From assembly GCF_035594125.1 (NCBI RefSeq), contig NC_087172.1, positions 21,867,430-21,931,429 of the forward strand: 64,000 bases of DNA, in the 5' to 3' direction. The notes under the pieces are model-generated. The model searched no databases, was not told where the DNA came from, and saw only the letters and a list, made by a program, of their open reading frames with translations. The stretch is from Scylla paramamosain. Its lineage: Eukaryota > Arthropoda > Malacostraca > Decapoda > Portunidae. This document shows, piece after piece, positions 45,601 to 59,370 of this stretch (its first letter is position 1; the number at the start of each line of letters is the position of its first letter). The translations under genes were made by a program, and so were the position numbers.

Positions 45601-46751
45601 AAAAACTTATAATACACGTTTCCTGTTATATCGTTTTGTTTCACCATATGTTACTTTACATGCATTTTCCCATTTCTGTACCTAACAAGCTCAAAATTTG
45701 TGAAAATACAAAAGGAAGTTTTGCATGTTTTAGAGTTTTGGTACGTTAAAGTCTAAAAAAAAAAAAAAAACACTGAAAAAAACACTTTTTATAATGCATT
45801 TTTGTATTCCAATATAGAGTGCTTTCCATGCATTATAGCGTTTTGGTGCCTAACAGGCTGAAAACACTGAAAACACATGTTTCTGGTATTGTCGTTTCTT
45901 TCCTTCATTTGCCTGCATTTTGGCGCTTTCGTAGCTAATAATATGAAAACAAATTTCAAAATAGACGTTTTTGATAATGTTTTTTCTTTTTTTTTTCCAA
46001 ACCAGAGTGTTATTGGCCCATTTTAGAGTTTTGGTATATAAGAAGCTCAAAAACACTAACGATACACGTTTTTCCTAATGTCCTGTCGTCTCATACAGGA
46101 TGTCTCGCATGCATTTTGGCGTTTTAGTACTTAACAATGTAAAAAAAAAGCACTCAAAAAAGACGTTCATGGCAATGTTGTTCTATTTTACTTAAAAAAA
46201 AAAATATACTATTTATGCGTTTTACCGTTTTGGTATCTAAGAAGTTCGGAAACACTTGGAATAGGTAATACTTGTAACACTTGTACGTAAGAAGCTCAGA
46301 AACACTCAAAAGACACGCTGTGTTTTTGTACTCCATCCAATATTTTTGTATTGTATTTTGTATGTATTCCATGCATTATTCCATGCATTTTAGCGTTTTG
46401 GTGCCTAAGAGGCTCAAACCACTCAAAAGACATGTTTCTTTTAATATAATTTTGTTTCCCATATAGAGTATTTTGCGTGAATTTTGGCGTTTTTGTACGT
46501 AAGAAGTTCAAAAACACTGAATATGCACGTTTTTTGGTTGTATTATTCTGTTTCGCCATGGAGTTGTTTAACCGTTTTGTTACATAAGAAGCTAAAAAAA
46601 AAAAAAATAAATAAAAATAAACTCTCAAAAGGACATGTTTTAGGTAATGTTGTTTTGTATTCATTATAGACTGCTTTCCATGCTTTTAAACATTTTGGTG
46701 CTTAAAACGCTGAAAAACACTGAAAACGTACGTTTCCAGTAAAGTCGATTC

Positions 46752-46754
<3 letters not shown>

Positions 46755-46832
<78 letters not shown>
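46755..46832. repeat. (TC)n then (TA)n microsatellite inside the satellite
   Basis: TC run 46755-46820 followed by TA to 46832, starting at the GTTTCTCC word of a monomer. Confidence 0.95.
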
Positions 46833-48124
46833 AACTTTTTTGTATGCATTTTGGCGTTTTGATACCTAAAAATGTGAAAAACACACAGAAAAAAAAAAAA
46901 CACGTTTTTTGTAAAGTTATTCAGTTTCTACTTGTAGAGTGCTCTTAACGCGTTTTAGAGTTTATTTACTTAAGATCAATAACACTCATAATTACGTTTT
47001 TTTTTTTTTTCACCATATAGGGTACTACGCATGCATTTTGCCGTTTTTGTACATAATAAGCTAAAAAAAACACTGAAAAAAAAAAATGGTAATGTTATTC
47101 TGTTTTTCCATAGTTTTTTTTTTCATGCGTTTTAGCATATTGTACATAAGAAGCTCCTAATCAATGAAAAAATCACTTTTTTGGAAATACTGTTTTGTAA
47201 TCCAGCATTGGGTGCTTTCCATGGATTTTAGTCTTTAGTAAAAAAAAAAAAAAAAAAAAACATTGAAAAGACACATCTCTTGTAATGTCGTTTCGATTCC
47301 CAATACTTATTGCTCTGTATGGATTTTGGCGTTTTGGTACTTGACGTCAAAAAAAAAAAATAAATAATAATAATAAATAAAATAAATAAATAAATAAATA
47401 AATAAAATAAAAAATGCACGTTTTGGTAATGGTGTTCTGCTTCTTCATACAAAATATTATTTACGCGTTTTTTATTATTACCTAAGAATCTCAAAAAAAA
47501 AAAAAAAACTTATAATACACGTTTCTGATAATATCGTTTATATCATCATATAGGGTAATTTGAATGCATTTTGAGGTGTCTCTACCTAATAAGCTTAAAC
47601 AATACCGAAAACATTAATTTTCCTAATGTTATTCTGTTTCTTCATTAAAGCTCTTTTACATGCATTTTAGTGTTTTGATAAGTAATAAGCTAAAAAACAC
47701 TCAAACGACACATTTTTAGTTATGTTGGTTGGTATTTTAATGTAGGGTGCTTTTATGCTTTTAAGCGTCTTCGTGCCTAACACACTCAGAGAGTCAAAAG
47801 ACACGTTTCCGGTAATGTCATTTCGCTTCCCCTGAATAGAGTTTTGCATGGATTTTGGTGTTTTGGTATCTAACAATGTAAAAAAAATTGTTCGGTTTCT
47901 CCATATAAAGTGCTATTCACGTCTTTTATAGTTTTGGTACCTAAAAAGCTAAAAAAACACTAATAATACACGTTTTTCGTTGTGACTTTTTGTTTCTTTT
48001 TTGTTTGCATACATTTGGTGTTTTAGTACCTAAAGGAAAGTCGTTTCTGGTAATTTTGTTCTATTTCTCTCTATTCTCTATTACACTTATAATACACGTT
48101 TCTTATAATATCAGTTTATTTCAT

Positions 48125-48239
<115 letters not shown>

Positions 48240-51194
48240 AACGTTTTCGTATGGAAGAAGCTTAAAAGCATATTAGATACGCTTTTGTTAATCTTGATTT
48301 GTATTCCCATATAGGGTTCTTTCATGCTTTTTAACGTTTTCGTGAATAATATTCTCAAAAAACACTCAAAAGACACTTTTCTGGTTTTTATTTCCCAATA
48401 TAGAGTGCTTTCCATGCATTTTTGGCGTTTTGATTACTGACAATGTGAAATACTCTCAAATTACTCGTTTTTCGTAATGTTCTGTTTCTCCATGTTAAAT
48501 GCTTTTCACGCGTTTTAGCATTTTGGTGCCTAAAAATCTAAAATTTCATCATATAGAGTACTTTGCAAGCATCATGACGTTTCTGTTCCTAAGAAGTAAA
48601 AAATACTCAAAATACACATATTTGGAAAGCTTATTCTGTTTCTCCATTAGAATGCTTTTGCATGCGTTTTAGCATTTTGGTTCGGAAGAAGCTCTTAAAA
48701 ACTACAAAGACACGTTTTTGGCAATGTTTTATGTTTTCATGCTTTTTAATGTTTTGGTGCCTAATACGCTCAAAAACACTCAAACGACACGTTTCTGATC
48801 ATGTAATTTCGTTTCACTACATACAGTGCTTTACATGCATTTTAGCGTTGTGGTACCTAATAAAGTAAAAAAAAAAAAAAACTAGGAAAAATAGTAAAGT
48901 TGTTTTCTTTCTTTAGATAGTGTGCTATTCATGCGTTTTAGAGTTTTGGTACCTAAAAAAAAGAAAAAAAAAATCATAATATACGTTTCTCGTAATGTCT
49001 TTTCGTTTCCCCATATAAGGTGCTTTGTGTATATTTTGGCGTTTTGGTACCTAACAATGTAAAATGCACACAAAACAAACGTTTTGGTAAATTTCTATTC
49101 CTTAATATAAAGTGCTGTTTACACGTTTCAAAGAAGCTCAGGATAATTTATAATACACATTTTTTAATATAGTTTCATTTCCAAAATAGATTATTTTCAT
49201 GTGTTATAGCATTTTTGTACGTAAGAACCTGAAAACATTGAAAATATACGTTTTTGGTAATGCTATTTCGTAAAAAAAAAAAAAATGTTTTGCGTTTTTT
49301 TTTTTTTTTGTTCTTACGAAGCTCATAAACACAAAACACTCAAAAGACACATTTTTGTAATGTTGTTTTGTATTGCAATATAGCGTGCTTTCTGTGCATT
49401 TCAGCATTTTGGTGCCTAAAACACTAAAAAGACACTTGTCTGGTAATGTTTTTTTTTTTTCTTATATAAAGCAATTTGTAGGTATTTTGGCATTTTGGTA
49501 CCTAACATCGTGAAAAATACCCAAAACACGATTTTTTTAGTAATGTTCAGTTTCTACAATGGAGTAATATTCGCACGTTTTAGGATATTGATACTTGAGA
49601 AGGTCAAAAACAAAATAATACATGTTTCCGGTAATGCCGTTTTGTTTCAACATATAAATACACGTTTTTGGTAATGTTATTTTGTTTCTCCATAATGGAT
49701 GTTTAGCATGCATTTTAGCGTTTTGGTACGTAAGAAGCCAAAACCACTGAAAATATAAGCTTTACGTAATTTGCTTTTCTATTCCAATGTTGAGTGCTTT
49801 CCATGGATGTTGGTGCTCATAAACACTCTAAAAACATATTTTTGGTAATGCCGTTTCATTTCCCTATATAAAGTGCTTTTCATGCATTTTATCTCTTTGG
49901 TACCTAACAATGTAAAAAAAAAAGATAAAAAAAATTTTTCATAATATTTCTTTTGTTCCTTCATACAGGCTACTATTGACGTATTGTAGAATTATGGTAC
50001 TAAAGTAGCTTGAAAACACTCACAATACACGTTTCTCGTAATGTCCTTTTGTTTTTTTTTGTTTTTTCCATAAAAAGTGTTTTGCATGCATTTTGGCGTT
50101 TGATACATAACGTTGATACGTTGATACATAACAATGTAAAAAAAAAGAAATGAAAAGACGTATGTTGTTGTTGTTCTTTTATCTCTATAGAAAGTGCGAT
50201 TCATGCGTTTTACCATATTAGTACCTAAGAAATTCAGAAACATTTGTAATACATGTTTCTTTAATATCATATCGTTTCCCATAAAGGGTATTTTTGCTTG
50301 CATTTTGCCATTTTTATACGTAAGAATCTCAAAGAGACGTTTTTGGTAATGTTATTTTGTTTCGACATAAAGCTTCTTTTTGCATTCGTTTTAGCGTTTT
50401 GGTACGTAAAAAGCTAAAAAATATTAAAGAGAAACGATTTTGATAATATTGTTTTGTATTTCAATATAGAATGGTTTCCATTCTTTTTAGCGTTTTAGTG
50501 CCTAAAACGCTAAGAACTCTTAAAAAGCACGTTTCAGGTAATGTCGATTCGTTTCTGTTATAAAAGATGCTTTTCATCCTTTTCACGGTTTGGTACCTAA
50601 CAATGCGAAAAAAAAAACACTGAAAACACTCGTTTTTGTAAAGCTGTTCAGTTTCAAAATATAGAGTGATTTTCAAGCGTTTTAGCGTTTAGTTACTTAA
50701 GTTCATACACGCGTCTGGTAAGTACGTTTTGTTTCACCATATGAAGTTCTTTGCATGCATTTTTGCCGTTTTTGTAATTAACAAGCTCAAAAAGACTTAA
50801 AATACACCTTTTTGGTAATGATATTATGTTATTATTTTGCATGCGTTTCAGCGTTTTTGTACATACGAAGTTCAAAAACACTCAAAAGAATTTTTTGGTA
50901 ATATTTATTTATTTTTTTTTTTTTAGGGTGATTTCAATGCAATTTAGCGTTTTGGTAGCTAACATTCTAAAAAAAAAAAAAAAAAAACCTCTTGAGACAC
51001 GTTTCTGATGTCATTTTTTTTTTCCCCATATACATTGCTTTTCATGCATTTTGGTATGTGTAGCTAACAATGTGAACAACACACAAAATATACATTTTTG
51101 GTTATGTTGTTATTTTTCTCCTTATAGTGTGCTATTCACGTGTTTTTTTTTTTTTTTTGCGGTTTGGTAACTACGAAGCTAAAGGAAAAAAAAA

Positions 51195-51294
<100 letters not shown>

Positions 51295-54200
51295 CACGTT
51301 TCTTGTAATTAGTTTTCGTTTCCTTATATTTGGTTATTTGCATGGATTTTGATGCTTTGGTACCAAACGAGGTCAAACACACTCGCAATACATGTTTTTG
51401 ATAAATTTGCTGTCTTTCATCAATCAACGTACTTTCCATACATTTTTGAGTTTTGCTATCTAACAAGGTAAAAAATATTCAAAACACACGGTTTTGGTAT
51501 TGTTGTTCTGTTTCTTCATATAAAGTGCTTTTGACACGTTTTAGTGTTTTGATACCTAAGAAGCTCAGAATCATCTATAATACAAGTTTCTTGTAATAAC
51601 GGTTTGTTTTCCATATAGGATACTTTTCTTCCATTTTGACATTTTTTTTACGAAAGAAGCTCAAATACACTGAAAATATACGTTTGATTCAGTTTCTCAT
51701 TAAAGGGTGTTTTGCATGAGCTTTAGCGTTTTGGTACGTAAGACATGTTTTTGGTAATATTGTTCTGTTTCTCGATATAAAATGCTATTCATGCGTTTTA
51801 GCATTTTTATACCTAAGAAGCTCAAACAACCCTTATAAAACCCGTTTCTCGTAATGGGTTTTCGTTTTCCCATGTACTTATCATGCATTTTGTCATTTTT
51901 CTATGAAACGAGCTCAAAAACGCTCAAAATACACGTTTTTGGTATATTCATGGTGTAAATTTAAAATTTGCACTGAAAAAAACACGTTTCTGGAAATCTC
52001 TTTCCCTTTCCCCATACAGGATGCTTTGCGTGCATTTTGGCATTTTCGGACATAATAATATGAAATACACAGAAAATACTCGTTTTTTGTAATAATATTT
52101 TGTTTCTCCATATTTCCCTTCATGAGTTTTAGCGTTTTGATACCTATGAAACTCAAAAACACTCATAATAAAAGCTTCGCGTAATGTCTTTTCATTTCCA
52201 TATATAGGATGCTGTTCATGAATTTTGACGTTTTTGTACGTAACAAGATGAAAAACACTTAAAATACTTGTTTTTGGTAATGTTATTCTGTTTTGCCATA
52301 AAACGTGTTGTGCATGCGTAGTAGCGTTTTCGTATGTAATAACAATAATAATAAGAAAGATTCGAAAAACACGTTTTTTGTAATGTTTATATTTCCATAA
52401 AGGGAGAATTTTATGTTATTCAGCGATCTGGTCCCTAACAGGCTCATAAAAACACTCATTAGACAGGTTTCTAGATATCTCGTTTCCTTTCCCGATATAG
52501 GGTACTTTGCATTTATTTTGGCGTTTTTAACTTAAGCTCAAAAACACTCAAAATACTTGTTTTTGGTAATATTTTTGTTTCTTCTTAAGAGTTGGCTTGC
52601 ATGCGCTTTTTTTTTGCGTTTTTTTTACGTAATTAGCTCAAAAACACTGAAAAGAGTCGTTTTTAATATATTTTTTTTTCTATATAGGGCTCTTTTCATA
52701 CTTTTTTTGTGTGTGTGTGTGTTTTAGTGCATAATACGCTCATAAACAATCACAAGACACGATTTTTGGACATTTCTTTTCCGTTCCCCACTTGGGGTGC
52801 TTTACATGCATCTTATAATGTAAAATACACTCAAAATACACGTTTTTGTTAATGTTCAATTTATCCTTATAGAGTGTTATTCATTCGTTTTAGCGTTCTG
52901 ATATCTAGGAAGCTGAAAAAAGAATTGTAATACTTGTTTATAGTAATGTTCTTTCGTTTCCCAAAATAGGGTACTTTTCATGGATTATGTCGTTTTGGTA
53001 AGTAACAAGCTCAAAAACTCTAAACATACAAGTATTTGGTAAGGTGATTGTGTTTCTGCTTAATGTGTGTTTTGCGTGCATTTTAGCGTTTTCATACGAA
53101 AGTAGCTCAAAAACACTCAAAGGAACCGTTTTTAGTAATGTGGTTTCCTTTATCCCGAATAGAATTCTTTCCGTGATTTTAAGTGATTTCGTTCCTAACA
53201 CGTTGATAAACACTCAAAAGACGCATTTCGGGAAATGTTTCCATTCCCCATATAGGGAGTTTTGCACGCATTCTGACGTTATGGCACGTAACAGTGAAAT
53301 ATTCAAAATGCATGCTTTTTTTTTTTTTCCTTATGAAATTTTATTCATTCGTTTTAATATTTTGGTACCTAAGAAGCTCAAAAGCCTTATAATACACTTT
53401 TCTCGTAATGTCTTTTCGTTTCCACATACCTTGTACTTTTCATTCATTTTGGAGTTTTTGTACGTATGAAGCTCAAAAAAGAATTTTTTTCTTGTAGTTA
53501 TTTTTTCATAAAACGCATGCTTTGTATGCATTTTAGTGTTTTATTACATAAGTAGCTCAAAACACTCAAAGAACATGTTTTTCGTAAAGTATTCCCAAAA
53601 GGGGTGCTGTCCATGCTTTTTTGCCGTTTTGGTGACTAACAGGTTCTTAAACACTCGAAAGATACGTATCTGGAAATCTCGCTTCATTTCCACATATATT
53701 GCGTATTCCATGCATTTTGGCGCTTTTTGGTACCTAACTGTGAAATACTATGGAGATACATGTTTTTAGTAATGTTTTATTTCTCCATATACCTTTTTTT
53801 TTTTTAGCGTTTTGGTACCTAAGAAGCTAAAAACACTCATAATAAAAGTTTCTCGTAAAGTTTTTTCATTTCCCCTTATAGCGTACTTTCCATGCATTTC
53901 GTGCTTTTTTTCTGCGTATGAAGTTTTTTTGGGAGGTAATATTATTCGCTTTATCCATAAAGAGTGTTTTGCATGCATTTTAGCGTTTAGGAGAGAAATT
54001 AGCTCGAAAAGATTGAAAAGAGATATTTTTAGTAATGTTACATTATTTTCCCTTATAGGGAGAGTTTTGGTGCCTAACACGCTTATAAACACTCTTTGGA
54101 CACGTTTTTTTTTTTTAAATACCATTTCTTTTCTAATATTTTTTAATATTCTTTTCTAATATTGAATATACATTTTCGCATATATTTGGCGTTTTGGTAA

Positions 54201-55792
54201 ATGTAAATGTTTTGGTAAACAATGTAAAATACACTGATAATTCACGTTTTTGGTAGTATTATTATATTTATCCATATAGAGTGTTATTGAGACGTTTTAG
54301 CGTATCGGTAAAAAAGCTCAAAAACATTTATAATAATACACGTTTCTCTTAATGTCATTTCGTTTCCGCATACTTCCCCATACTTTGCATGCATTTGGCG
54401 TTTTTTGTACGTAACTAGCTTAAAAATACTGAAAATACTTGTTTAAATAATTTTGCTATGTTTCTCTATAAAAGTGTGTTTTCTATCCGTTTTAATGTTT
54501 TGGTACGTAAGAAATTCAAATCACTTAAAAGACACGTTTTTTGGTAATGTTGTTATATATTCCCATATTTTGTGATTTCTATACTTATCAGCGTATTGGT
54601 GCCTAATACTCTCAAAAACACTCATAAGACACGTTTCTGGTAATGTCGTTTCCTCTTCCCATATAGGTTTTCTTACCTAGCAATGTGAAAAACACTCAAA
54701 ATTCACGTTTTTCGTAATGATAATCTGTTCTGCTATATATAGTGGTATTCATGTATCTTAGCTAAAAACACTCATAATACATGTTTCTAATAATGTCTTT
54801 TCGTTTCCCTATAGTTGGTACTTTCTATGGATTTTGGCGTTTTTCTACATGTTAAAGAACAAAAACACTCAAAATACTTTTTTAGTAATTTTATTCTATT
54901 TCTCAATAAGGGGTATTTTGCATGTGTTGTAGCGTTTTCGTACACATGTAGCGGAAAAACACAGACAAGAGACGTTATTGGTAAGGATGTTTTGTTTTCC
55001 TGTATAGGGTGCTTTTCCTAGCTTTTAAGGGTTTTGGTCAAAAGACACATTTCTGGAAATCTTTTTTTTTTTCCCATATAGGATGCTTGCCATGCATTTT
55101 GGCGTTTTTCTAAATAACAACCTCAGAAACTCTCAAGATATTTATTTTTGATAATGTTATTTTCTTCTCGATGAAGGGTCTTTTACTTGAGTTATTCCGC
55201 TTTTGTACGAAAGTAGCTGATTGATACTGAAAAGTGACGCTTTTGGTAATGTTGTTTTGTCTTCCCATATAGGAAGGGTTCTTTCCAGACTTTTTAGCGT
55301 TCTGATATCACGCTCAAAAACACCACAAAAAAACGTTCAGAAACACTGAAAAGACACGTTTCTGGTGATGTCGATTTTTTTCCCCCGAAATTGGAGGCTT
55401 TGCATGCATTTTGCATGCATGCTTTGCATGCCTTTTCGTACCTAACAATGTAAAAAATCCTTGAAATACATGTTTTTGGTAATGTTGTTTTGCTTTGGGT
55501 GCTTTTCATGCGTTTAATCCTTTTGATACCTAAGAAGCTAAAAAAAAAAAAAACACTCATAATAAACGTTTCTCGTAATTTCTTTTCGTTTCCCCATATA
55601 GGGTATTTTTCATACATAATGGCGATGTTATACGTAACAATCTAAAAAAAACTCCAAAACTTATTTTTGGTAATGTTATTCGATTTCTTCATAAAGGGTG
55701 CTTTGCATGCTTTTTTGCGTTTTGGTATGTTCTCTAAAACACTGAAAAGAGATTTTTTTTTTTATAATGTTTTGATTTTCCAAATGGACTGG

Positions 55793-56277
55793 TGTAGCGA
55801 AGGTGAGGTGCTACTTGGCCGCCCGGAAGTTGCTCAAGCAAGAAGTGTAGGCTCCCAACTATGACTCTTAGTCATAGCAGTGTTTAGTCCTTGAAGGGTA
55901 ACAATTTCCAGTGTCATAACAGTGTAGTTCTGGCAAAGGAAACTTAGCCTGGGTATTCTCTGTTTATTCAGCAAAAACATGAACAATATATATAAAAATT
56001 ACTTAACATAACAGACGACACACACAAAATTATAGAAAAAGAGAGTGTATGTGTGTGTGTATGTCTGTGTGAAGAAAGGAGTAATAAGATGTGTTGAGAA
56101 GATGTGTAACACATGTGTCAAAGAGCGTGCACAGAATGTGTACAAGTAAGAAAATGTATAAAGTGAGGACAGAAGAGATGAAAGACAAAAGTCTGTGCAG
56201 TAGAGAGAGTGAAAACGGAAGGGTGAAAATATAACAGAAAACGGAGTGCTAGGAGCGGTGACTTGTGTCCCGCTACA
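55793..56277 (-). repeat. 3' LTR of the CsRn1-group element
   Basis: 485 bp. It differs from the other LTR at only a few positions, including a 2-bp indel in the GT run near 56050-56070. Confidence 0.93.
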
Positions 56278-56289
56278 GTATTCGCCCCC
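56278..56289 (-). promoter_or_regulatory. Polypurine tract of the CsRn1-group element
   Basis: Minus-strand AAGGGGGCGAATAC lies directly between the pol stop and the 3' LTR, as expected for the plus-strand primer. Confidence 0.65.
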
Positions 56290-59200
56290 TTAGTGACGAG
56301 GGAGGAGGAACGTAACCGTCTTCTGGTGCCGAGTGGTGTTGGTGGCGACGTTCTGGCCGATGGTGTTGATGACGGCCGGGTCACTGTGAAGGAGGTAGGC
56401 AGGCTTGACTCGGTCGATGGAGATGGTGTCAGCCTTACCATCCTTGTCCACAGTGACCGTCTTTCTCCTCCTGCTCAGGACTTTGAAGGGGCCTTGGTAA
56501 GGCTGCTGCAGGGGCTTCTTCACAGCGCCAACCCTGACGAACACGTGCGTGCAAGTGTCCAGATCCTGGCTGACAAAAGTCTTGGAGGGAGACGTGCGAG
56601 GCTGGACAGGCTGCAGACGCTGCATGAAGTCAGAGAGGTTGGCAGCAAAGTCCTGAACGCTGCAAGGAGTAGAGCGAGGTGCAGGAGTTAGGAGTTCGCC
56701 AGGTAACCTGAGTTTGGTACCATAAACGAGCTCGGCGGAGGAGTGGTGTAGGTCTTCCTTTAGTGATGTCCGTATGCCAAAGAGGACGAGAGGAAGTGCC
56801 TGCAACCAGTCTGCACGTGTGGCAGAGGCAGCTAAGGAAGACTTCAGCTGACGGTGGAATCTTTCAACGGTGCCGTTTGCCTGCGGGTGGTAACTGGCTG
56901 TCCTGAAGCGTTGGATGCCTATTAGTGACATCACCTTGTCCCACATACTGGACTCGAACTGGCTGCCACGGTCAGAAGTGAGGCTGAGAGGGACACCGAA
57001 CCTGGAGATCCAAGTAGTGATGAAGGCACGTGCGACGGAGTCCGTTGTGATGTCAGCCAAAGGTGCAGCTTCCGGCCAGCGTGTGAAGCGGTCGACGCAG
57101 GTGAGAAGGTACCGGTAACCGTCAGAGTAGGGTAGTGGTCCAACGAGGTCGACATGCACGTGGTCGAACCGTAAAGAGACTGGACTGAAGGCGGCCGCAG
57201 GAGAGCGTGTGTGTCGCCACACCTTGGAGGCTTGGCACTTGACACATGTGCGGGTCCACAGCCTGACGTCTTTGTTGATGCCAGACCAGATGAAGCGTGA
57301 GGTCATCATATGCTGAGATGCTCGGATGCCAGGGTGGGAGAGGTCGTGCAGCTGACGAAAAACACGATACCGGTGGGTCTTCGGCAGGTAGGGCCGACAG
57401 GAATCGGTGGAAGTGTCAGTGTAAACGTGCACTGTGGTTCCTGGGAGTTGTATCTTCTTCATCTGTAGTGCGGGGTTGTCTTGGAGTTGCCGCAGCTCTT
57501 CATCGTTGGCCTGGTCAGCAGCGATGGCAGTGTAGTCGATGGGAGAAGATGACACAGCAGAGATGTTGCGCGAGAGAGCATCAGCTGGGGCGTTGTGTTC
57601 ACCTTTGACGTAGCGCAAATCCGTGGTGAACTGCGAGACGAAGTCGATGTGACGCAGTTGTCGCGGTGAACAGGAGGTCTTGATGTGCAGGGACTTCGAA
57701 GTGAGTGGCTTGTGGTCGGTGTATACATGGAAGTTGCAACCTTCCACGAAGTACCGGAAACGCTTGATGGCCTTGTAGACGGCGAGAAGTTCCCTGTCGT
57801 AAGTACTGTACTTGGATTCCGCCTTGTTAAATTTCTTTGAGAAGAAAGAGAGCGGTTTCCAATCTCCGTCGACATACTGCTGTAGAACTGCTCCGATGCC
57901 GATGTCAGAAGCGTCTGTGGCGATAGAGATGATGCCATCTGGGGCAGGGAAGCTGAGAGGTGAGACGGAGCTGAGAGCTTGTTTTGCTGCTGTGAAAGCT
58001 TCCTCAGTGGCTGGAGTCCAGACTAAGGAGATGGACTGTTCTCTCTTGCAAGGCTTGATCATCGCGTAGAGCGGCTGAAGAAGTAGTGAGCAGCTGGGGA
58101 TGAAGCGATTGTAGTAGTTCAGCATCCCCAGGAATTGCTTGAGTTGGCGCTGTGTTGTAGGCTTGGGGAAGTTCTGGATGGACTCGCACTTTTCTTGCAG
58201 TGGAGTGATGCCTTCCAAGGAGACAGTGTGGCCAAGGAAGGTGATGGAGGGGACCCCAAACACAGACTTGTCGACGTTGACTTGCACCCCGTAGTCTTGC
58301 AAACGGGTGAGTACTTGCTGGAGGTGCTGTTGGTGCGTCTCTGCGTCAGGACTGGCGATGAGGAGGTCGTCGATGTACGCGAAGCAGAAGGGGAGACCTC
58401 GAAGGACTTCGTCAATGAAGCATTGGAAGGTTTGAGCGGCATTCCTCAAACCAAAGGGCATCTTGACGTACTCGAACAATCCGAAGGGTGTGATGAGAGC
58501 AGTCTTCGGAATGTCCGCTGGATGGACGGGGATGTGGTGAAAAGCTTTCACAAGGTCGATCCTCGAGAAGTAGGTGCATCCGGAGAGCTGAGAAGAGAAC
58601 TCCTGGATGTTAGGCACTGGGTACCTGTCCTCGACGGTGCGCGAGTTGAGAGCGCGGTAGTCTCCACATAGTCGTAGTTCGCCATTTTTCTTAGGCACGA
58701 TGTGGAGAGCGGAAGACCAGTTGCTGGAGCTGGGCCGTATGATGCCTTGCTGAATGAGGGACTCAAACTCTGCCTTGGCTTGTCTGGCGCGCTCTGGAGC
58801 TAGGCGGCGGGCCTTGGCGTGGGTAGGAGGTCCCTTGGTCACGATGTGGTGCGAGACGTGGTGTGTGACCGGCTTGCTGGCTGAGTACGGCTGCGTCAGC
58901 GTAGGGAAGGACTTCAGCAGGGAGGAGAACTGGTGGTCTGCCTTGACGAGGGAGATCTGTGTGCTATCAACATGAGTGACTTGTCCCTTTGTTGTGACTG
59001 AGGTGAGAGGATCGAGCAGCTTCCGACCCTTGATGTCCACTAGGAGACCGAAGTGTCGGAGGAAGTCAGCACCTAGAATTGGTTGCGTGACAGCTGCTAC
59101 GTAGAACGTCCACTCGAAGGTACGGCGGAGGTTCAGGTGAAGTTGCAAGGTGCGTCGCTTGTACACAGGAATCTCCATACCATTGGCGGCGTGAAGGTGA

Positions 59201-59370
59201 AGGAGGGGAGGCAACGTCCGGTGTACACCAGGGGCAGGGAGGATACTGACGTGTGCACCAGAGTCGATGAGGAACTTGGTCCGGGAGAGAGGGTCATACA
59301 ACTTCAGTAGCGCAGACGAGGTGTCGCGAACACTATGCGCCGCTAGTGCTCGCTGTTGGGGTTTAAAGAT
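56290..59370 (-). CDS. pol: Pol polyprotein of the CsRn1-group element
   Basis: Open on the minus strand from the frameshift site (about 59361) to TAA at 56290. It has no ATG of its own near the start, so it is made as Gag-Pol. Numbered from the TTG at 59301 (1003 codons): protease FLIDSGAHVS near 10-20; RT with LCGDYRALNSRTVEDRYP at about 210-228 and catalytic YIDD near 309; RNase H TDASDIGIGAVL near 462; integrase zinc domain (HPGIRAS, CVKCQASK) about 653-690; D-D-E near 717 (HVDLVGPL), 779 (TSDRGSQFE) and 811 (QANGTVERF); and a C-terminal domain ending at the polypurine tract. All catalytic motifs are intact. Confidence 0.92.
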   Translation of the reverse strand: MFKPQQRALAAHSVRDTSSALLKLYDPLSRTKFLIDSGAHVSILPAPGVHRTLPPLLHLHAANGMEIPVYKRRTLQLHLNLRRTFEWTFYVAAVTQPILGADFLRHFGLLVDIKGRKLLDPLTSVTTKGQVTHVDSTQISLVKADHQFSSLLKSFPTLTQPYSASKPVTHHVSHHIVTKGPPTHAKARRLAPERARQAKAEFESLIQQGIIRPSSSNWSSALHIVPKKNGELRLCGDYRALNSRTVEDRYPVPNIQEFSSQLSGCTYFSRIDLVKAFHHIPVHPADIPKTALITPFGLFEYVKMPFGLRNAAQTFQCFIDEVLRGLPFCFAYIDDLLIASPDAETHQQHLQQVLTRLQDYGVQVNVDKSVFGVPSITFLGHTVSLEGITPLQEKCESIQNFPKPTTQRQLKQFLGMLNYYNRFIPSCSLLLQPLYAMIKPCKREQSISLVWTPATEEAFTAAKQALSSVSPLSFPAPDGIISIATDASDIGIGAVLQQYVDGDWKPLSFFSKKFNKAESKYSTYDRELLAVYKAIKRFRYFVEGCNFHVYTDHKPLTSKSLHIKTSCSPRQLRHIDFVSQFTTDLRYVKGEHNAPADALSRNISAVSSSPIDYTAIAADQANDEELRQLQDNPALQMKKIQLPGTTVHVYTDTSTDSCRPYLPKTHRYRVFRQLHDLSHPGIRASQHMMTSRFIWSGINKDVRLWTRTCVKCQASKVWRHTRSPAAAFSPVSLRFDHVHVDLVGPLPYSDGYRYLLTCVDRFTRWPEAAPLADITTDSVARAFITTWISRFGVPLSLTSDRGSQFESSMWDKVMSLIGIQRFRTASYHPQANGTVERFHRQLKSSLAASATRADWLQALPLVLFGIRTSLKEDLHHSSAELVYGTKLRLPGELLTPAPRSTPCSVQDFAANLSDFMQRLQPVQPRTSPSKTFVSQDLDTCTHVFVRVGAVKKPLQQPYQGPFKVLSRRRKTVTVDKDGKADTISIDRVKPAYLLHSDPAVINTIGQNVATNTTRHQKTVTFLLPRH

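Noticed and set aside
56263..58671. Plus-strand frames across the second LTR element
   Set aside because: They are shadows of the intact minus-strand pol gene.
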